Shown: in pieces, positions 45,156 to 54,896 of the stretch | Layout of the letters: each line of letters begins with the position of its first letter | Position numbering within the stretch: the first letter of the stretch is position 1 | NCBI GenBank assembly: GCA_035645145.1 | Contig: DASQNC010000045.1 | Location: 1 to 56,752, forward strand | Source: Azospirillaceae bacterium | Lineage (GTDB): Bacteria; Pseudomonadota; Alphaproteobacteria; Azospirillales; Azospirillaceae | Reading direction: 5' to 3' | Length of the DNA stretch: 56,752 bases | Program-made: the position numbers and the translations under genes | Notes under the pieces: model-generated | What the model saw: only the letters and a program-made list of their open reading frames with translations | Database searches by the model: none | Told to the model about the DNA's origin: nothing

Positions 45156-46280
45156 TCAGACGTCCTTCAGGAACTTGGCCAGTGGCGCCCACACCGCTTC
45201 GGGCGCCCGCCGGCCGACCACCATGCCGATGTGCCCCAGCGGCGGTGACAGCACGCGGCCGCCGGGAATGGCGGCGGCCAAGGCGTGGGCGGAGGCCGGC
45301 GGCACGATGCGGTCGTGGGACGGCAGCACGGCCAGGGTCGGCAGACGCAGGACACCCGGATCGACGACCGTGCCTGCGATCCGCCAGGTGCCGCGGCCCG
45401 GCGTATTGGCCCCGTACCAGCCGGCCAGGCATTCCCGCGCCACCGGTGCGGCCAACGGCACGCCGTCGTTCAGCCAATCCTCCAGCGCGATGAAGGCCCG
45501 GTCGGCCGCCTCGTCCCTGCCGGCACGGCCGAACCGTGCGAACTTGCGCACCACCAGGAACGGGTCCAGCACCGCAAACAGGGCCTGGATCATATCCACC
45601 GGAAACTCGCCGCAGGCCTCGACACCGGGAATGCACGCGGCCACAAGGGACGCGTGCCCGGTGCTGTCGGCATGGAAGTCCCAGGGCGTGGCCAGCAGGG
45701 CGAGTGCTGCGACGTCGCCGGCCCGGCGTTGCGTTAGGGCCGTCGCCAGCAATCCGCCCATGCAATAGCCGAGAACCGCGGGCCGGCGATCGGGCCGCAG
45801 CGCGCGCACGGCCTCCAGCGCCCGTTCCAGGCGACCGGCCACATAATCGGTCAGGGTGAAGGTGCGCTCCTCCGCCCCCGGCGCGCCCCAGTCCAGCAGG
45901 TACGGATCGATCCCCTGCGCAGCCAGCCAGCGGACAAGGCTGCTGCCTGCGTCGAGATCCAGCACGGTCGCCCGGTTCACCAGCGAGGGAACCAGCAGGA
46001 CCGGGACGCCGGTCCCCTCGCCATAGGCACGCAGGCCCGCCGTGCCCTCGCGCCAGACAGGTTCGGGATCGGTCAGGCTGCGCCGATAAGGGTGGGCGCG
46101 GTAGCGCTCGACACCGTCCAGAAACGCACCGATCCGTTCGGCCGCCGCCCGGCCGAGCGCCGCCGCCACCGCCTCAGGCGGGTGGGCGTCGAGTGCGGCG
46201 GCGAGGCGGCGTAGATCGGGACTCCAGATTGGCGACGCGCTCCTCGAGGGCGGCCACGCGCGCGGCAAGTTCAGCGACAT
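45156..46280 (-). CDS. phaC: Short class III-like PHA synthase catalytic subunit
   Basis: A 374-residue alpha/beta-hydrolase. The synthase lipase-like box GYCMGG has the active Cys at 173; Asp 323 is in PSHDRIV and His about 349 in LGHIGM, completing the triad. Class I synthases have about 560-600 residues; class III PhaC has about 360, matching this one. The ATG at 46280 is the best start, overlapping the PhaE-like gene by 107 bases; a later GTG (46169) would remove conserved sequence. It polymerises (R)-3-hydroxyacyl-CoA on granules. It could alternatively be a PhaC-like hydrolase of other role, but its neighbours argue for PHA. Confidence 0.82.
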   Translation of the reverse strand: MSLNLPRAWPPSRSASPIWSPDLRRLAAALDAHPPEAVAAALGRAAAERIGAFLDGVERYRAHPYRRSLTDPEPVWREGTAGLRAYGEGTGVPVLLVPSLVNRATVLDLDAGSSLVRWLAAQGIDPYLLDWGAPGAEERTFTLTDYVAGRLERALEAVRALRPDRRPAVLGYCMGGLLATALTQRRAGDVAALALLATPWDFHADSTGHASLVAACIPGVEACGEFPVDMIQALFAVLDPFLVVRKFARFGRAGRDEAADRAFIALEDWLNDGVPLAAPVARECLAGWYGANTPGRGTWRIAGTVVDPGVLRLPTLAVLPSHDRIVPPASAHALAAAIPGGRVLSPPLGHIGMVVGRRAPEAVWAPLAKFLKDV

Positions 46281-46569
46281 CGCCGCCGCCAGATGCAGCG
46301 CCAGTGGCCGCGGGCCGATCCGGTCCCCCGGCTGATCCCTCCTCCCCACCCCGCTCATCGCGCGACCATCCTCCGCGCCCGGGCGCGGCCGTTTCCTGCG
46401 GTGGGGAGGCTCCGGTCGCCGCCCCCATCATCTGCCGCACCATTCGTTCGAACCCGGCCGCCAGAGCCGGATCCGCAGTCATGCGCGCCCATTCCTGCTG
46501 CCACAGGTCGAGGAAGCGTCCGGCGAGCGTGTCCAGATCCTCGGCCGGCCCCTTGTCGGTGTGCGTCAT
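46174..46569 (-). CDS. Small PhaE-like/coiled-coil partner of PHA synthase
   Basis: A 131-residue protein. N-terminal helix DTLAGRFLDLWQQEWARM and MVRQMM resemble the start of PhaE subunits; a disordered Gly/Pro/Ala linker follows; the C-terminal part is a coiled coil (ELAARVAALEERVANLESR) with a basic tail, as at the end of PhaE. Usual bacterial PhaE has about 350 residues, so this is a minimal form. It overlaps phaC by 107 bases in another frame, tying their synthesis. Function is inferred from place and pattern. ATG at 46569 is chosen; upstream starts (46602) are possible. Confidence 0.6.
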   Translation of the reverse strand: MTHTDKGPAEDLDTLAGRFLDLWQQEWARMTADPALAAGFERMVRQMMGAATGASPPQETAAPGRGGWSRDERGGEEGSAGGPDRPAATGAASGGGDVAELAARVAALEERVANLESRSTPPRRRTRRPPA

Positions 46570-46725
46570 GGATGGAATTGAACCCCTCATCCGGCTGGTC
46601 AATCAAGCGGCACGCTCCGCCCCTGTCCGGACCAAGGGCACACCGGATCGGGGCCGCGAGGACGCCGGTTGCTCCGATTCCGGGAGAGCACTTGCGGCAT
46701 AGCCACGGAGTCGCGTACTCCTGAT

Positions 46726-46752
46726 GGCAAGTTGTTTTTGCACAGGCTTGCC
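46726..46752. promoter_or_regulatory. Inverted repeat GGCAAG-N15-CTTGCC upstream of phaR
   Basis: The two halves flank a TTGTTTTTGCACA segment 14 bases before the phaR ATG; another CTTGCGGC lies at 46691. PhaR proteins repress their own genes, so this is a candidate autoregulatory site. Confidence 0.35.
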
Positions 46753-46765
46753 GGAAAGTCCGCCC

Positions 46766-47380
46766 ATGGCTGAACAGGAAGGCGCCGAAAAGCGCGTCGT
46801 CACAATCAAAAAGTACGCCAATCGCCGGCTCTACAACACCGCATCGAGCAGCTATGTGACGCTCGACCATCTGGCCCAAATGGTCAAGGACGGGGTCGAT
46901 TTCGTCGTGTACGACGCAAAGACCGGCGAAGATATCACCCGCTCCGTTCTTACCCAAATCATCGTGGAAGAGGAAGCAAAAGGACAGCACCTCCTGCCGA
47001 TCAGCTTTCTTCGTCAATTGATTGGATTCTACGGCGACAGCATGCAGTGGGTGGTACCAAAATACCTTGAACACAGCATGCAATCTCTGGCTCACAACCA
47101 GGAACAGATGCGGGAATATTTTAAAAATACGATCACTGGCGTATTTCCATTCGCACCGCTCGACGCAGTGAGCAAACAGAACATGGCCATGTTCGAGCAA
47201 GCCTTGCGAATGTTCACGCCGTTCCAAACGACCGTGGACCAGCGCGCCGAACCTCGTGCCAAGGATCCTGCCCAGACGGGTGCCAAATCCGGCAACGAAA
47301 AGGCCATCGACGAGCTGCAAAGCCGGCTGGACGAGTTGCAGCGGCAGCTTGGCGAGCTGACCGGATCAAAAAAAACCTAA
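46766..47380 (+). CDS. phaR: PHA synthesis repressor PhaR
   Basis: A 204-residue regulator. N-terminal DNA-binding domain: VTIKKYANRRLYNTASSSYV, LAQMVKDGVDFVVYDAKTGE, DITRSVLTQIIVEEE. Then the PHB-accumulation domain (LRQLIGFYGDSMQWVVPKYL) and a C-terminal coiled coil (ELQSRLDELQRQLGEL). It binds DNA and PHB granules and releases phasin and pha genes when polymer appears. ATG 46766 has GGAAAG eight bases upstream. Divergent from the phaE-phaC pair, typical of pha regions. Confidence 0.93.
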   Translation: MAEQEGAEKRVVTIKKYANRRLYNTASSSYVTLDHLAQMVKDGVDFVVYDAKTGEDITRSVLTQIIVEEEAKGQHLLPISFLRQLIGFYGDSMQWVVPKYLEHSMQSLAHNQEQMREYFKNTITGVFPFAPLDAVSKQNMAMFEQALRMFTPFQTTVDQRAEPRAKDPAQTGAKSGNEKAIDELQSRLDELQRQLGELTGSKKT

Positions 47381-47487
47381 AGTAACGAAGAAAATTTTAA
47401 CATTTCCCCCGCCGCATGGCGCATAAGGTGTAAGCTGGTTTGACGCCCAGAACGTAAGGGCGGCTTTGAACGGGCAGAAGGGGCCCT

Positions 47488-47838
47488 TTGCGCGTGGACA
47501 CGTTAACGCGTCCCAGCACCGCCTATTCACCAACTTCGGCGCGGGGCGCCGACGGTTCGGACGGGGCGCGCCTTGGCCGCCGCCGCCCCCAGAGCCGTGG
47601 CCGGGAAAGCTTCGAACTCGAACCCGTGCGCCGGCCAGGCACGGAGGCGCGCAGCCCTTGGTTCGATCCCTACGAGGACCCCTGGCTGGGTTTGCGCGCG
47701 CCCGGTCGGGTGCTGTTCGCCGTGCATATCATTGCCCAGGAGCAGGTCACCGTCGGCCTCTACAACGAACCCTGGGCCTATGCGTCGGACGCCTATCTTC
47801 GCGCCGACATGCTGCGCCATCCGCACCTGCTGCCGTAA
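47488..47838 (+). CDS. Hypothetical protein, 116 aa
   Basis: A frame with a disordered basic first half and an ordered second half (SPWFDPYEDPWLGLRA, VLFAVHIIAQEQVTVGLYNE). AAGGGG precedes TTG (47488) and GTG (47494) starts; the GTG is perhaps better spaced. No family recognised. It is between phaR and the converging treY. Moderate confidence that it is coding. Confidence 0.45.
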   Translation: MRVDTLTRPSTAYSPTSARGADGSDGARLGRRRPQSRGRESFELEPVRRPGTEARSPWFDPYEDPWLGLRAPGRVLFAVHIIAQEQVTVGLYNEPWAYASDAYLRADMLRHPHLLP

Positions 47839-47872
47839 CGGATCTCCTGCCCGGCGCCGCTTGGCCCCCTTG

Positions 47873-50782
47873 TCAGCGCGACAACAGCATCGCCACCGGG
47901 AAACGGGCAAACAGATCGGCCACGGCGATCCGGCCGCCCTTCCCAACCGGCAATGTGCCCGCTCCTCCGAACACGTCGTGCAGAACGAGATCCGCCGGCA
48001 CATCGCCCAGACGCAGCACCGTGTCGCCCCACACCCCACGTGGCGGCACCAACCCGTCGGTGCCGCCCAGCAGCGTACAGGACAGGCGGGGAACGACGAC
48101 CAGCGCAAGATCCGCCCCACGACGGCGCAGGAATGCCACCAAATGGTCGGCTTGGGCCCCTTCGGCCGGCACCGGCACATAGTCCCCGGCCGCGAACAGG
48201 GCCGGCCGTTCCCGCCGAATGCCGAGGGCCGCGGCCACCACGCGCTGCTTGATTCGCCCGTCGGGCCAATGCGCCAGCAGTTCGTCCAAGGACGTCTCCT
48301 GGTCGAGAGCGGCGGTGCGGGCACCCCAGTCCACGGGCCGGCGGTTGTCCGGATCGACCAGACTGAAATCCCAGAACTCGGTGCCCTGATAGATGTCGGG
48401 GACGCCGGGCACCGTCAGCTTCAGCAGTGTCTGGGCGAGGCCGTTGACGGCGGCCGGCCGGCGGATCAAGGCCACCAGATCGACCAGATCGGACAGGAAC
48501 GCGGCACTCTGGCCCGGATCCAGCAGGGCACGCAGGAACGCCTCCAGTGCGGCCTCGTACTCCGCATCCGGGGCGGCCCAACTCGACCACCGCTTGCCCT
48601 CGCGCACGGCCTTTTGCATGTACGCCGCGACCCGGTCCGCCAAGCCCGGCACCGGCTTCCTTGGATCGGCGGCATCCGGCGGCCAGGTCCCGACCAGGAT
48701 CTGGTACAGCAGGTACTCGTCCTCGGCCGAGGGGACGAGGGCCTTCGGTGGCCGCTCGCCGATCCGGCGTTTCAGCGGCGCATTGAGGCGCGACCATTTC
48801 TCGGTCCGGCGCGCCCATTCGTCGGGCATTTCGCTTAGGACGTTGAGACGGGCGCGCGTGTCTTCGCCGCGCTTGTGGTCGTGGGTGGCCGTGGCGACAA
48901 GGCCGTGGGGAAAACGCTCCAGGCGTTCCTGGTTCTGACGGTGGAACAGGTCGGGCGGAGTGCCGAACCGGTCCGGATCACCGCCAACCTCGTTCAGCGA
49001 GACCAGCCGGTTGTAACGGTAGAAGGCCGTATCCTCGACCGCCTTGGCCATCACCGGGCCGGTGAACTGCTGGATCTTCCGGGCCACCCGGAAAACCGTG
49101 TCCGCGTCATAGCCGGGCCGGCCTTTGCGCGCCAAGTCACCGGTCAGCGCATCGCGCAGGAAGTCGAAGACACTGGTGTCGATCAGCTCGGTCCGCCGCT
49201 TGGCATGGCGAATGGCATGTTCGATGTGCCGCCGATCGTCGTCCGAAATCTGCTCGGGCGTGACATAGGTGCGGTACACCGGGAAATGGGACACCACGTC
49301 CACCAGCGCACGGCGCAGACCCGTGAGGGTGTAGTCGCGGCTGGCCCAACTTTGCTGGGCCAAGCGGTAGAGTTCGGTCGCGCGCCCCGTCAGTTCGCTG
49401 ACCAGATCGTTCATGACGACGCGGCGCTTCGCCTCGACCATGAGCGCGTCGTAGTCGGGATGCTGGCCGACGAACCGGGCATAGGCCTCGGTCACCCCCG
49501 CCTCGTTCGACGGATCGACGAACAGGCCGCTGACCGCCGCCATGAATTCGTATCCGGTGGTGCCCGCCACCGGCCAGTCGCGCCCCAGATGCTCATCGCC
49601 GACCAGGATCTTTTCGATCAGCAGATAGAAGGGCTGGGCAAGCCGAATACCCTCGGCCGGCAACGGGGCCGATGCCGGGGATTGGAGCATCAGGTAGGCG
49701 ATACGGTCCTGAAGCTTGTGGCAATAGCCGATGGGATCGAACAGCCCGTCCACATGGTCGAGCCGCAGCCCCTGGATCCGGCCTTCCGAAATCAGGCGGA
49801 AGACCAGGCCGTGGACCATTTCGAAGCATTCCGGGTGCTCGATCCTCAGACCGGCGAGATCGTTCACATCGAAGAAGCGGCGATAGTTGATTTCGTCCGA
49901 CGCGACCCGCCAGAACGCCACCCGGTAGTTCTGCGCCTCCAGCAACCGGTGCAGGGCCGCATGGGACAGCCCGGCCTCATCCCCTCGTCCATCGCCGCCC
50001 TGGCCGTTCACCTCGGCCAACGCAGCCTGGATGCCGTCCGCAACGGCTTGCGTACGGGCAAGTTCGGCCAGCCGGGACTTCAGGGTTTCCGCCTCCCGCC
50101 GCAGCATCGCCTGCTGTTGGGCCGATCCGGGCCCTCCTTCGCACTTCTCGACGGTCAGCGCCTCGAACCCTTCGGCCAAGGCCCCCAACTCCGCCGCGGC
50201 ATCCGGGGCGGTCCGGCCGGCGTGGCGCAGCAACGGCCCGTAAGCCTTGACGGCCAGTGGGAACCGATGGTCGTAGTAGCGGAACCCGAAGGCGCCGGCG
50301 TCGGCCTCGAAGGCCAGCACCAGTTCGCCCCGGTCCAGGATGCCGCCGTAATGATCGCCCAGCACCGGCAGCAGCACCTTGCCGTGCAATGCCTGCACCA
50401 GCGGATGCCAGTCGATGTCGAAGAAGGCGGCATAGGGCGAGGCTTCGCCCCATTCCAGCACATCCATCCACCACGGATTGCCGCTGCCCACGCCCATGTG
50501 GTTGGGCACGAAGTCCAGGATCAGACCCATGCCATGAGCATCGAGCGCCGCCGTCAGCCGGTCCAGCGCCGCCCAATCGCCGATTTCGGGATTGAGCTGA
50601 TTGTGGTCGGTGATGTCGTAACCGTGGGTCGATCCCTCCCGGGCCTTGAGGAAGGGCGACGCGTAGATGTGGCTGACCCCCAGCTTCGCGAAGTAGGGCA
50701 CAAGGGCCGTCGCCCGGTCGAACCCGAAATCCTTATGGAACTGCAGGCGGATGGTGGCGCGCGGAACGGCGGGCCCGGGCAT
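47873..50782 (-). CDS. treY: Malto-oligosyltrehalose synthase
   Basis: A 969-residue GH13 enzyme that turns the reducing-end alpha-1,4 bond of a maltodextrin into alpha,alpha-1,1. Start RATIRLQFHKDFGFDRA and SHIYASPFLKAREGSTHGYD are diagnostic. Catalytic regions: ILDFVPNHMG, LRLDHVDGLFDP, and TATHDHKRGEDTRARL; GVPDIYQGTEFWDFSLVDPD near the end. It lies four bases after malQ in one operon. Length is at the upper end of the family. Confidence 0.93.
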   Translation of the reverse strand: MPGPAVPRATIRLQFHKDFGFDRATALVPYFAKLGVSHIYASPFLKAREGSTHGYDITDHNQLNPEIGDWAALDRLTAALDAHGMGLILDFVPNHMGVGSGNPWWMDVLEWGEASPYAAFFDIDWHPLVQALHGKVLLPVLGDHYGGILDRGELVLAFEADAGAFGFRYYDHRFPLAVKAYGPLLRHAGRTAPDAAAELGALAEGFEALTVEKCEGGPGSAQQQAMLRREAETLKSRLAELARTQAVADGIQAALAEVNGQGGDGRGDEAGLSHAALHRLLEAQNYRVAFWRVASDEINYRRFFDVNDLAGLRIEHPECFEMVHGLVFRLISEGRIQGLRLDHVDGLFDPIGYCHKLQDRIAYLMLQSPASAPLPAEGIRLAQPFYLLIEKILVGDEHLGRDWPVAGTTGYEFMAAVSGLFVDPSNEAGVTEAYARFVGQHPDYDALMVEAKRRVVMNDLVSELTGRATELYRLAQQSWASRDYTLTGLRRALVDVVSHFPVYRTYVTPEQISDDDRRHIEHAIRHAKRRTELIDTSVFDFLRDALTGDLARKGRPGYDADTVFRVARKIQQFTGPVMAKAVEDTAFYRYNRLVSLNEVGGDPDRFGTPPDLFHRQNQERLERFPHGLVATATHDHKRGEDTRARLNVLSEMPDEWARRTEKWSRLNAPLKRRIGERPPKALVPSAEDEYLLYQILVGTWPPDAADPRKPVPGLADRVAAYMQKAVREGKRWSSWAAPDAEYEAALEAFLRALLDPGQSAAFLSDLVDLVALIRRPAAVNGLAQTLLKLTVPGVPDIYQGTEFWDFSLVDPDNRRPVDWGARTAALDQETSLDELLAHWPDGRIKQRVVAAALGIRRERPALFAAGDYVPVPAEGAQADHLVAFLRRRGADLALVVVPRLSCTLLGGTDGLVPPRGVWGDTVLRLGDVPADLVLHDVFGGAGTLPVGKGGRIAVADLFARFPVAMLLSR

Positions 50783-50786
50783 GGCA

Positions 50787-52973
50787 TCAACCTCCCACAG
50801 TCGGCCGCTCGGCCCGGATGGCGTCCAGGATGGCCCGCGCCATCGGCTGGTCGAAGATCCGGTCGAGCGGCACCTCGGTGCGGCGGCGCCAGTTCGGGTG
50901 CTCGTCCACCGTACCCGGCAGGTTCGGTTGCTCCATGGCGCCGGCCAAGTCTTCCAAACCCACCATCAGGATGCGGCCGGCGGTCCGGGCCAGGTAGCGG
51001 TACACGGCTGCCGCCAGCTCCGGTGGGAGCTGGGCCGGCGGGTTCGTGCGGTCGATGCCGGGTGGAAGCAGGCCCGCGCGGTCGAGCGCATCCAGCAAGC
51101 GGAACCGGTCCAGGTACCGGTTGTGCCCCTCCTCCAGACGCGCGGCCTCCTCCGGGTAGAATTCCAGCCGCGCGCGCCAAGCCAGGTCGCGACCATCCCA
51201 CCAACCCGGCAGCGTGGGCAGGTCGTGGGTGGAGGCGGTGACCAGCGCCTGGGACGGATAGGCACCGGGCTGCAGGAATTCCTGGTCGGCGTCGCGCTCG
51301 AACCACAGCACCCGATAGGACAGGATGCCCGCCGTCTGCATGCGCGGCCGGAACCCTTCGGGGACGGTTCCCAGATCCTCGCCGATCACCAGGCAGCGGT
51401 TGCGCCGGGATTCCAGCGCGATGATGCGGACCAGATCGTCCAAAGGATAGCGCACATAGGCTCCCTCGTTGCCGGGCCGGCCCTCGGGGATCCAGAATAG
51501 GCGCATCAGCGACATCACGTGGTCGATGCGGATCGCCCCGGCATGCCGCATCGAGGCGCGCAGCACCTCGATGAAGGGAGCGTAGCCGGCCTCGGCCAAG
51601 CCCCACGGCGAGAGCGGCGACAGGCCCCAGTTCTGCCCCAGTGAATTGAGCAGATCGGGCGGCGCCCCGACGGACACGCCCGACAGCACCACGTCGGGAA
51701 AGCTCCAGGCCGTGGCGCCGCCCGGATGCTCGGCGACCGCAAGGTCCACGTACAAGCCGATGGGCATGCCCGCATTCCGGGCCTCGGCCTGGGCCGCTGC
51801 CAACTGGCGGTCCGCCACCCATTGCAGCCAGGCGAAGAAATCCACCCGTTCGGCATTCTCCTCGGCGAAGCGGCGGACATCGGGGCTGTCGGGCCGGCGA
51901 AGGCCTTCCGGCCATTCCCGCCACATCCAAGCACCGGCCCCATCGGCGTAGACATGCTCATGCAGGGCATCGAACAGGGCTTGGCGATCCAACGCCTCGC
52001 CCCGCTCCGCCCGGAAGAAGCGGAAATCCTTGCCGCGTTCCGTTTCGTCCGTCCCGTGCAGCTCACGGAAACGGCGGTGCAGCATGGCGAGCACGGGAAG
52101 CTTCAGGCGTGCAACGGCGGCATAGTCCACCCGCTCGGCCGAACGTGCGGCCGCAAGCTCGGCCTGGAACCCCGGTTCCCCGACACGGATACGCGCATCC
52201 GGGCACTCGGCGAATTCCGGCATACCCGCCACGTCGATGTAGGCGGCATTCAGGAACGCCCGGTTCGAGGGCGAATAAGGGCTGAAATGACCGGGATCGG
52301 CGGGGAATTGAGCGTGGAGCGGGTTCAATCCCAGCACGCCGGCCCCCTGGGCGGCAGCCGCGCGGCTGAACTCGGCCAAGTCATGGAAATCGCCGATGCC
52401 CCACCCGCGCTCCGACCGAAGCCCGTAAAGCTGGACGGCAATCCCCCAGAAGGCTTGGTCCGGGTCCACGTCCTGCGGCCCCATGCAGCGTTCAGGAGCC
52501 ACGATCAGGGTGCACGTCGACTCCAGCCCGCCGCCCGTGCGTACCACCAGCCGGTGGTAACCGATCGGCAGCAGAAGGGGAATGTTCAATCGTCGGCGCC
52601 GCAACAGCACCCCGTCCACCATGCGGCTTTCGCCCGCCGGCATGGCGAGGGCTTCGAAGGCGCCACTGTGCTCGGCCCCGGTCCCCTCCTCCACCACGGT
52701 CCAAACGCCGACGGACGTTTCCGGCAGGGTCAGTTCGACGGACGGTGAGGCTTGGTCGGTGACCACCAGCGCCGGCGGCAGGATTCGCCGCCACGGGCGC
52801 TCCTCGACGGCGCGGAGGCTGGCCTGCAGCGCGTCCTCGCTCGTGACGTCGAACCCCATGGCGGACAACAGGGCCCGCTTGGTGTCATCGGGCACCTGCG
52901 TCTTCTTGCCGAAGATGTCGACCCATTCCAACTCGATCCCAGCGGTTGCGGCCAAGCGGTCCAAAACCGTCAT
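50787..52973 (-). CDS. malQ: 4-alpha-glucanotransferase (amylomaltase)
   Basis: A 728-residue GH77 enzyme. N-terminal MalQ-type domains (about 1-200), then FSPYSPSNRAFLNAAYIDV, IRIDHVMSLMRLFWIPEG (nucleophile region), LVIGEDLGTVP (acid/base Glu) and STHDLPTLPGWW. It rearranges maltodextrins left by debranching so TreY can use them. ATG 52973 overlaps the treZ stop by one base (TGATG). Between treZ and treY, a known arrangement. Confidence 0.92.
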   Translation of the reverse strand: MTVLDRLAATAGIELEWVDIFGKKTQVPDDTKRALLSAMGFDVTSEDALQASLRAVEERPWRRILPPALVVTDQASPSVELTLPETSVGVWTVVEEGTGAEHSGAFEALAMPAGESRMVDGVLLRRRRLNIPLLLPIGYHRLVVRTGGGLESTCTLIVAPERCMGPQDVDPDQAFWGIAVQLYGLRSERGWGIGDFHDLAEFSRAAAAQGAGVLGLNPLHAQFPADPGHFSPYSPSNRAFLNAAYIDVAGMPEFAECPDARIRVGEPGFQAELAAARSAERVDYAAVARLKLPVLAMLHRRFRELHGTDETERGKDFRFFRAERGEALDRQALFDALHEHVYADGAGAWMWREWPEGLRRPDSPDVRRFAEENAERVDFFAWLQWVADRQLAAAQAEARNAGMPIGLYVDLAVAEHPGGATAWSFPDVVLSGVSVGAPPDLLNSLGQNWGLSPLSPWGLAEAGYAPFIEVLRASMRHAGAIRIDHVMSLMRLFWIPEGRPGNEGAYVRYPLDDLVRIIALESRRNRCLVIGEDLGTVPEGFRPRMQTAGILSYRVLWFERDADQEFLQPGAYPSQALVTASTHDLPTLPGWWDGRDLAWRARLEFYPEEAARLEEGHNRYLDRFRLLDALDRAGLLPPGIDRTNPPAQLPPELAAAVYRYLARTAGRILMVGLEDLAGAMEQPNLPGTVDEHPNWRRRTEVPLDRIFDQPMARAILDAIRAERPTVGG

Positions 52974-54802
52974 CAAGTCGTCTCCACGCGGTACCAAAGG
53001 GCGGACCACCCCGCCAGATTGCCGCGGGCCAGCATGTCCGCGGCTTCGGGATCGCTTGCGGCGATCAGGCGGCCTGCCGGCGTTTCGGCGGGGGCGGCCT
53101 CCGGCCCCAGGTTCGCCACCAGCATGAGCCCCCCCGGCCCGAAACGCCAGTCGACGTCGATCCGGGCGGCTCCCGGCGTCCGGACCGTCGCACGGGCGGT
53201 GCCACTCCCGGCCAGGAGCGGCACCACCTCGCGCATGCGTATGCGCAACAGCTCGCGGACATGGGCCAACCAACCCGCCGCCTCCGAACCGGACAGCGCA
53301 GTCCAGTCCAGCTTGGCCATGTGGAACGTGTCTTTGGCGAGGGGATCGGGGATGCGCGCGCGGGCCGCCGGATCCCGGAAGGCGGGGAAGTGCTCGAATT
53401 CCCGGCGGCGCCCCTCGCGGACCGCGTCGGCCAGATCGCCCTGGAAGTCGCAGAAGAACGGGAACGGCTGGCGACACCCCCACTCCTCGCCCATGAACAG
53501 CATCGGTGGCTGCGGGGCCAGAAGCAGCACCGTCATCATGGCGCGCAGGGTCCGCGGGTCGGCAAGCCGGGTCAGCCGCTCACCCATGGCACGGTTGCCG
53601 ATCTGGTCATGGTTCTGCAGGAAGCTGACAAAGGCGGTGGGGGGGAGATCGCCGGACGGTTCGCCGCGCCTGGCGTGATCCCGGTGGGGCGACGGTTCGC
53701 CCTGATAGGCGAACCCTTCGGCCAGGCATCGGGCGAAACGGCGGAGCGGCGCCTCGGCATAGTCGCGGTAGTAACCGTCGGCTTCGCCGGTCGCCAGCAC
53801 ATGGGCGGCGTGGTGCCAGTCGTCGTCCCACTGGGCGTCGTAGAACCGGGGACGCCCGTCGTCGCGGGCCAGCAGCGACGACCGGTTGTCGTCGTTCTCC
53901 AACACCAGATGGACGGCCCGGTCGGTGATGCGCGACCGCACCGTGCGCGCAAGTTCGTGCAGGATATGTTCGTCGCTGTCGTCGGCGATCGCATGCACCG
54001 CGTCCAGGCGCAGGCCGTCGAACCGGAACTCCTCCAGCCAATACAGCGCATTGTGGATGGCGAAATCGCGCACTGGCCGGGCGCCCGCCCCGTCGTAGTT
54101 GATGGCGGCCCCCCACGGCGTCTTGTGCCGGTCGGTGAAGAAGGGAGCGGCATAACGGCCGAGGTAATTCCCCTCCGGCCCGAAGTGGTTGTAGACCACG
54201 TCCAGGAACACCATCAGGCCGCGGGCATGCGCCTCGTCCACCAGGGCCTTCAGGTCGTCCGGAGTGCCGTAGGCGCTGTCGGGCGCGTAGGGCAGCACCC
54301 CGTCGTACCCCCACCCGCGCCGGCCCGCGAAGTCCGACAGGGGCATCAATTCCACAGCGGTCACGCCAATCGACACCAGGTGGTCGAGCCGGCGGCGTAC
54401 GCCGTCGAAGGTGCCTTCCTCGGAAAAGGTCCCGACATGCAGTTCGTAGAGCACCGTCTCGTGCCAGGGCCGGCCGCGCCAGTCGGCAGTCCGCCACGTA
54501 TAGGCGTGCGGATCGACGACGACGCTGGGACCGGACACATCGTCGGGTTGCCAACGCGATGCCGGATCGGGCACCCGCAACCCGTCCGCCAGCTCGAAGC
54601 GGTAGCGGCTGCCGGCGTGCGCCCTGTCGGTCACCAGTTCGAAAAATCCGCCCCCGGCCGGCTGCATGGGCAGGCGTTCGTTGTTCTCCTCCAGCACCAG
54701 GAACAGGCTTTGTTCGGATGGGGCCCACAGGCGGAAGCGTACGTGGCCGTCCTCGCGCAGCTGGGCTCCGAACGGCATCGCATGGGCGAAATGGGCGGTC
54801 AT
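52973..54802 (-). CDS. treZ: Malto-oligosyltrehalose trehalohydrolase
   Basis: A 609-residue GH13 enzyme that releases trehalose from the TreY product. N-terminal beta domain (VRFRLWAPSEQSLFLVLEE), then the barrel: YELHVGTFSEEGTFDG, FLDVVYNHFGPEGNYLG, DGLRLDAVHAI, LVLENDDN and FLQNHDQIGNRAMGERL; EEWGCRQPFPFFCDF is specific to TreZ. Length is normal. GGAG stands six bases before the ATG at 54802. Confidence 0.93.
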   Translation of the reverse strand: MTAHFAHAMPFGAQLREDGHVRFRLWAPSEQSLFLVLEENNERLPMQPAGGGFFELVTDRAHAGSRYRFELADGLRVPDPASRWQPDDVSGPSVVVDPHAYTWRTADWRGRPWHETVLYELHVGTFSEEGTFDGVRRRLDHLVSIGVTAVELMPLSDFAGRRGWGYDGVLPYAPDSAYGTPDDLKALVDEAHARGLMVFLDVVYNHFGPEGNYLGRYAAPFFTDRHKTPWGAAINYDGAGARPVRDFAIHNALYWLEEFRFDGLRLDAVHAIADDSDEHILHELARTVRSRITDRAVHLVLENDDNRSSLLARDDGRPRFYDAQWDDDWHHAAHVLATGEADGYYRDYAEAPLRRFARCLAEGFAYQGEPSPHRDHARRGEPSGDLPPTAFVSFLQNHDQIGNRAMGERLTRLADPRTLRAMMTVLLLAPQPPMLFMGEEWGCRQPFPFFCDFQGDLADAVREGRRREFEHFPAFRDPAARARIPDPLAKDTFHMAKLDWTALSGSEAAGWLAHVRELLRIRMREVVPLLAGSGTARATVRTPGAARIDVDWRFGPGGLMLVANLGPEAAPAETPAGRLIAASDPEAADMLARGNLAGWSALWYRVETT

Positions 54803-54896
54803 GGGAGGCTCCGGGGCGGCGCGCCTTGCTGCGCGTAGCCCGAAACGCCCCCGAACCGGGCAGGTTCCCACTGGGACCGTTCTAGGATGGGTCCGG

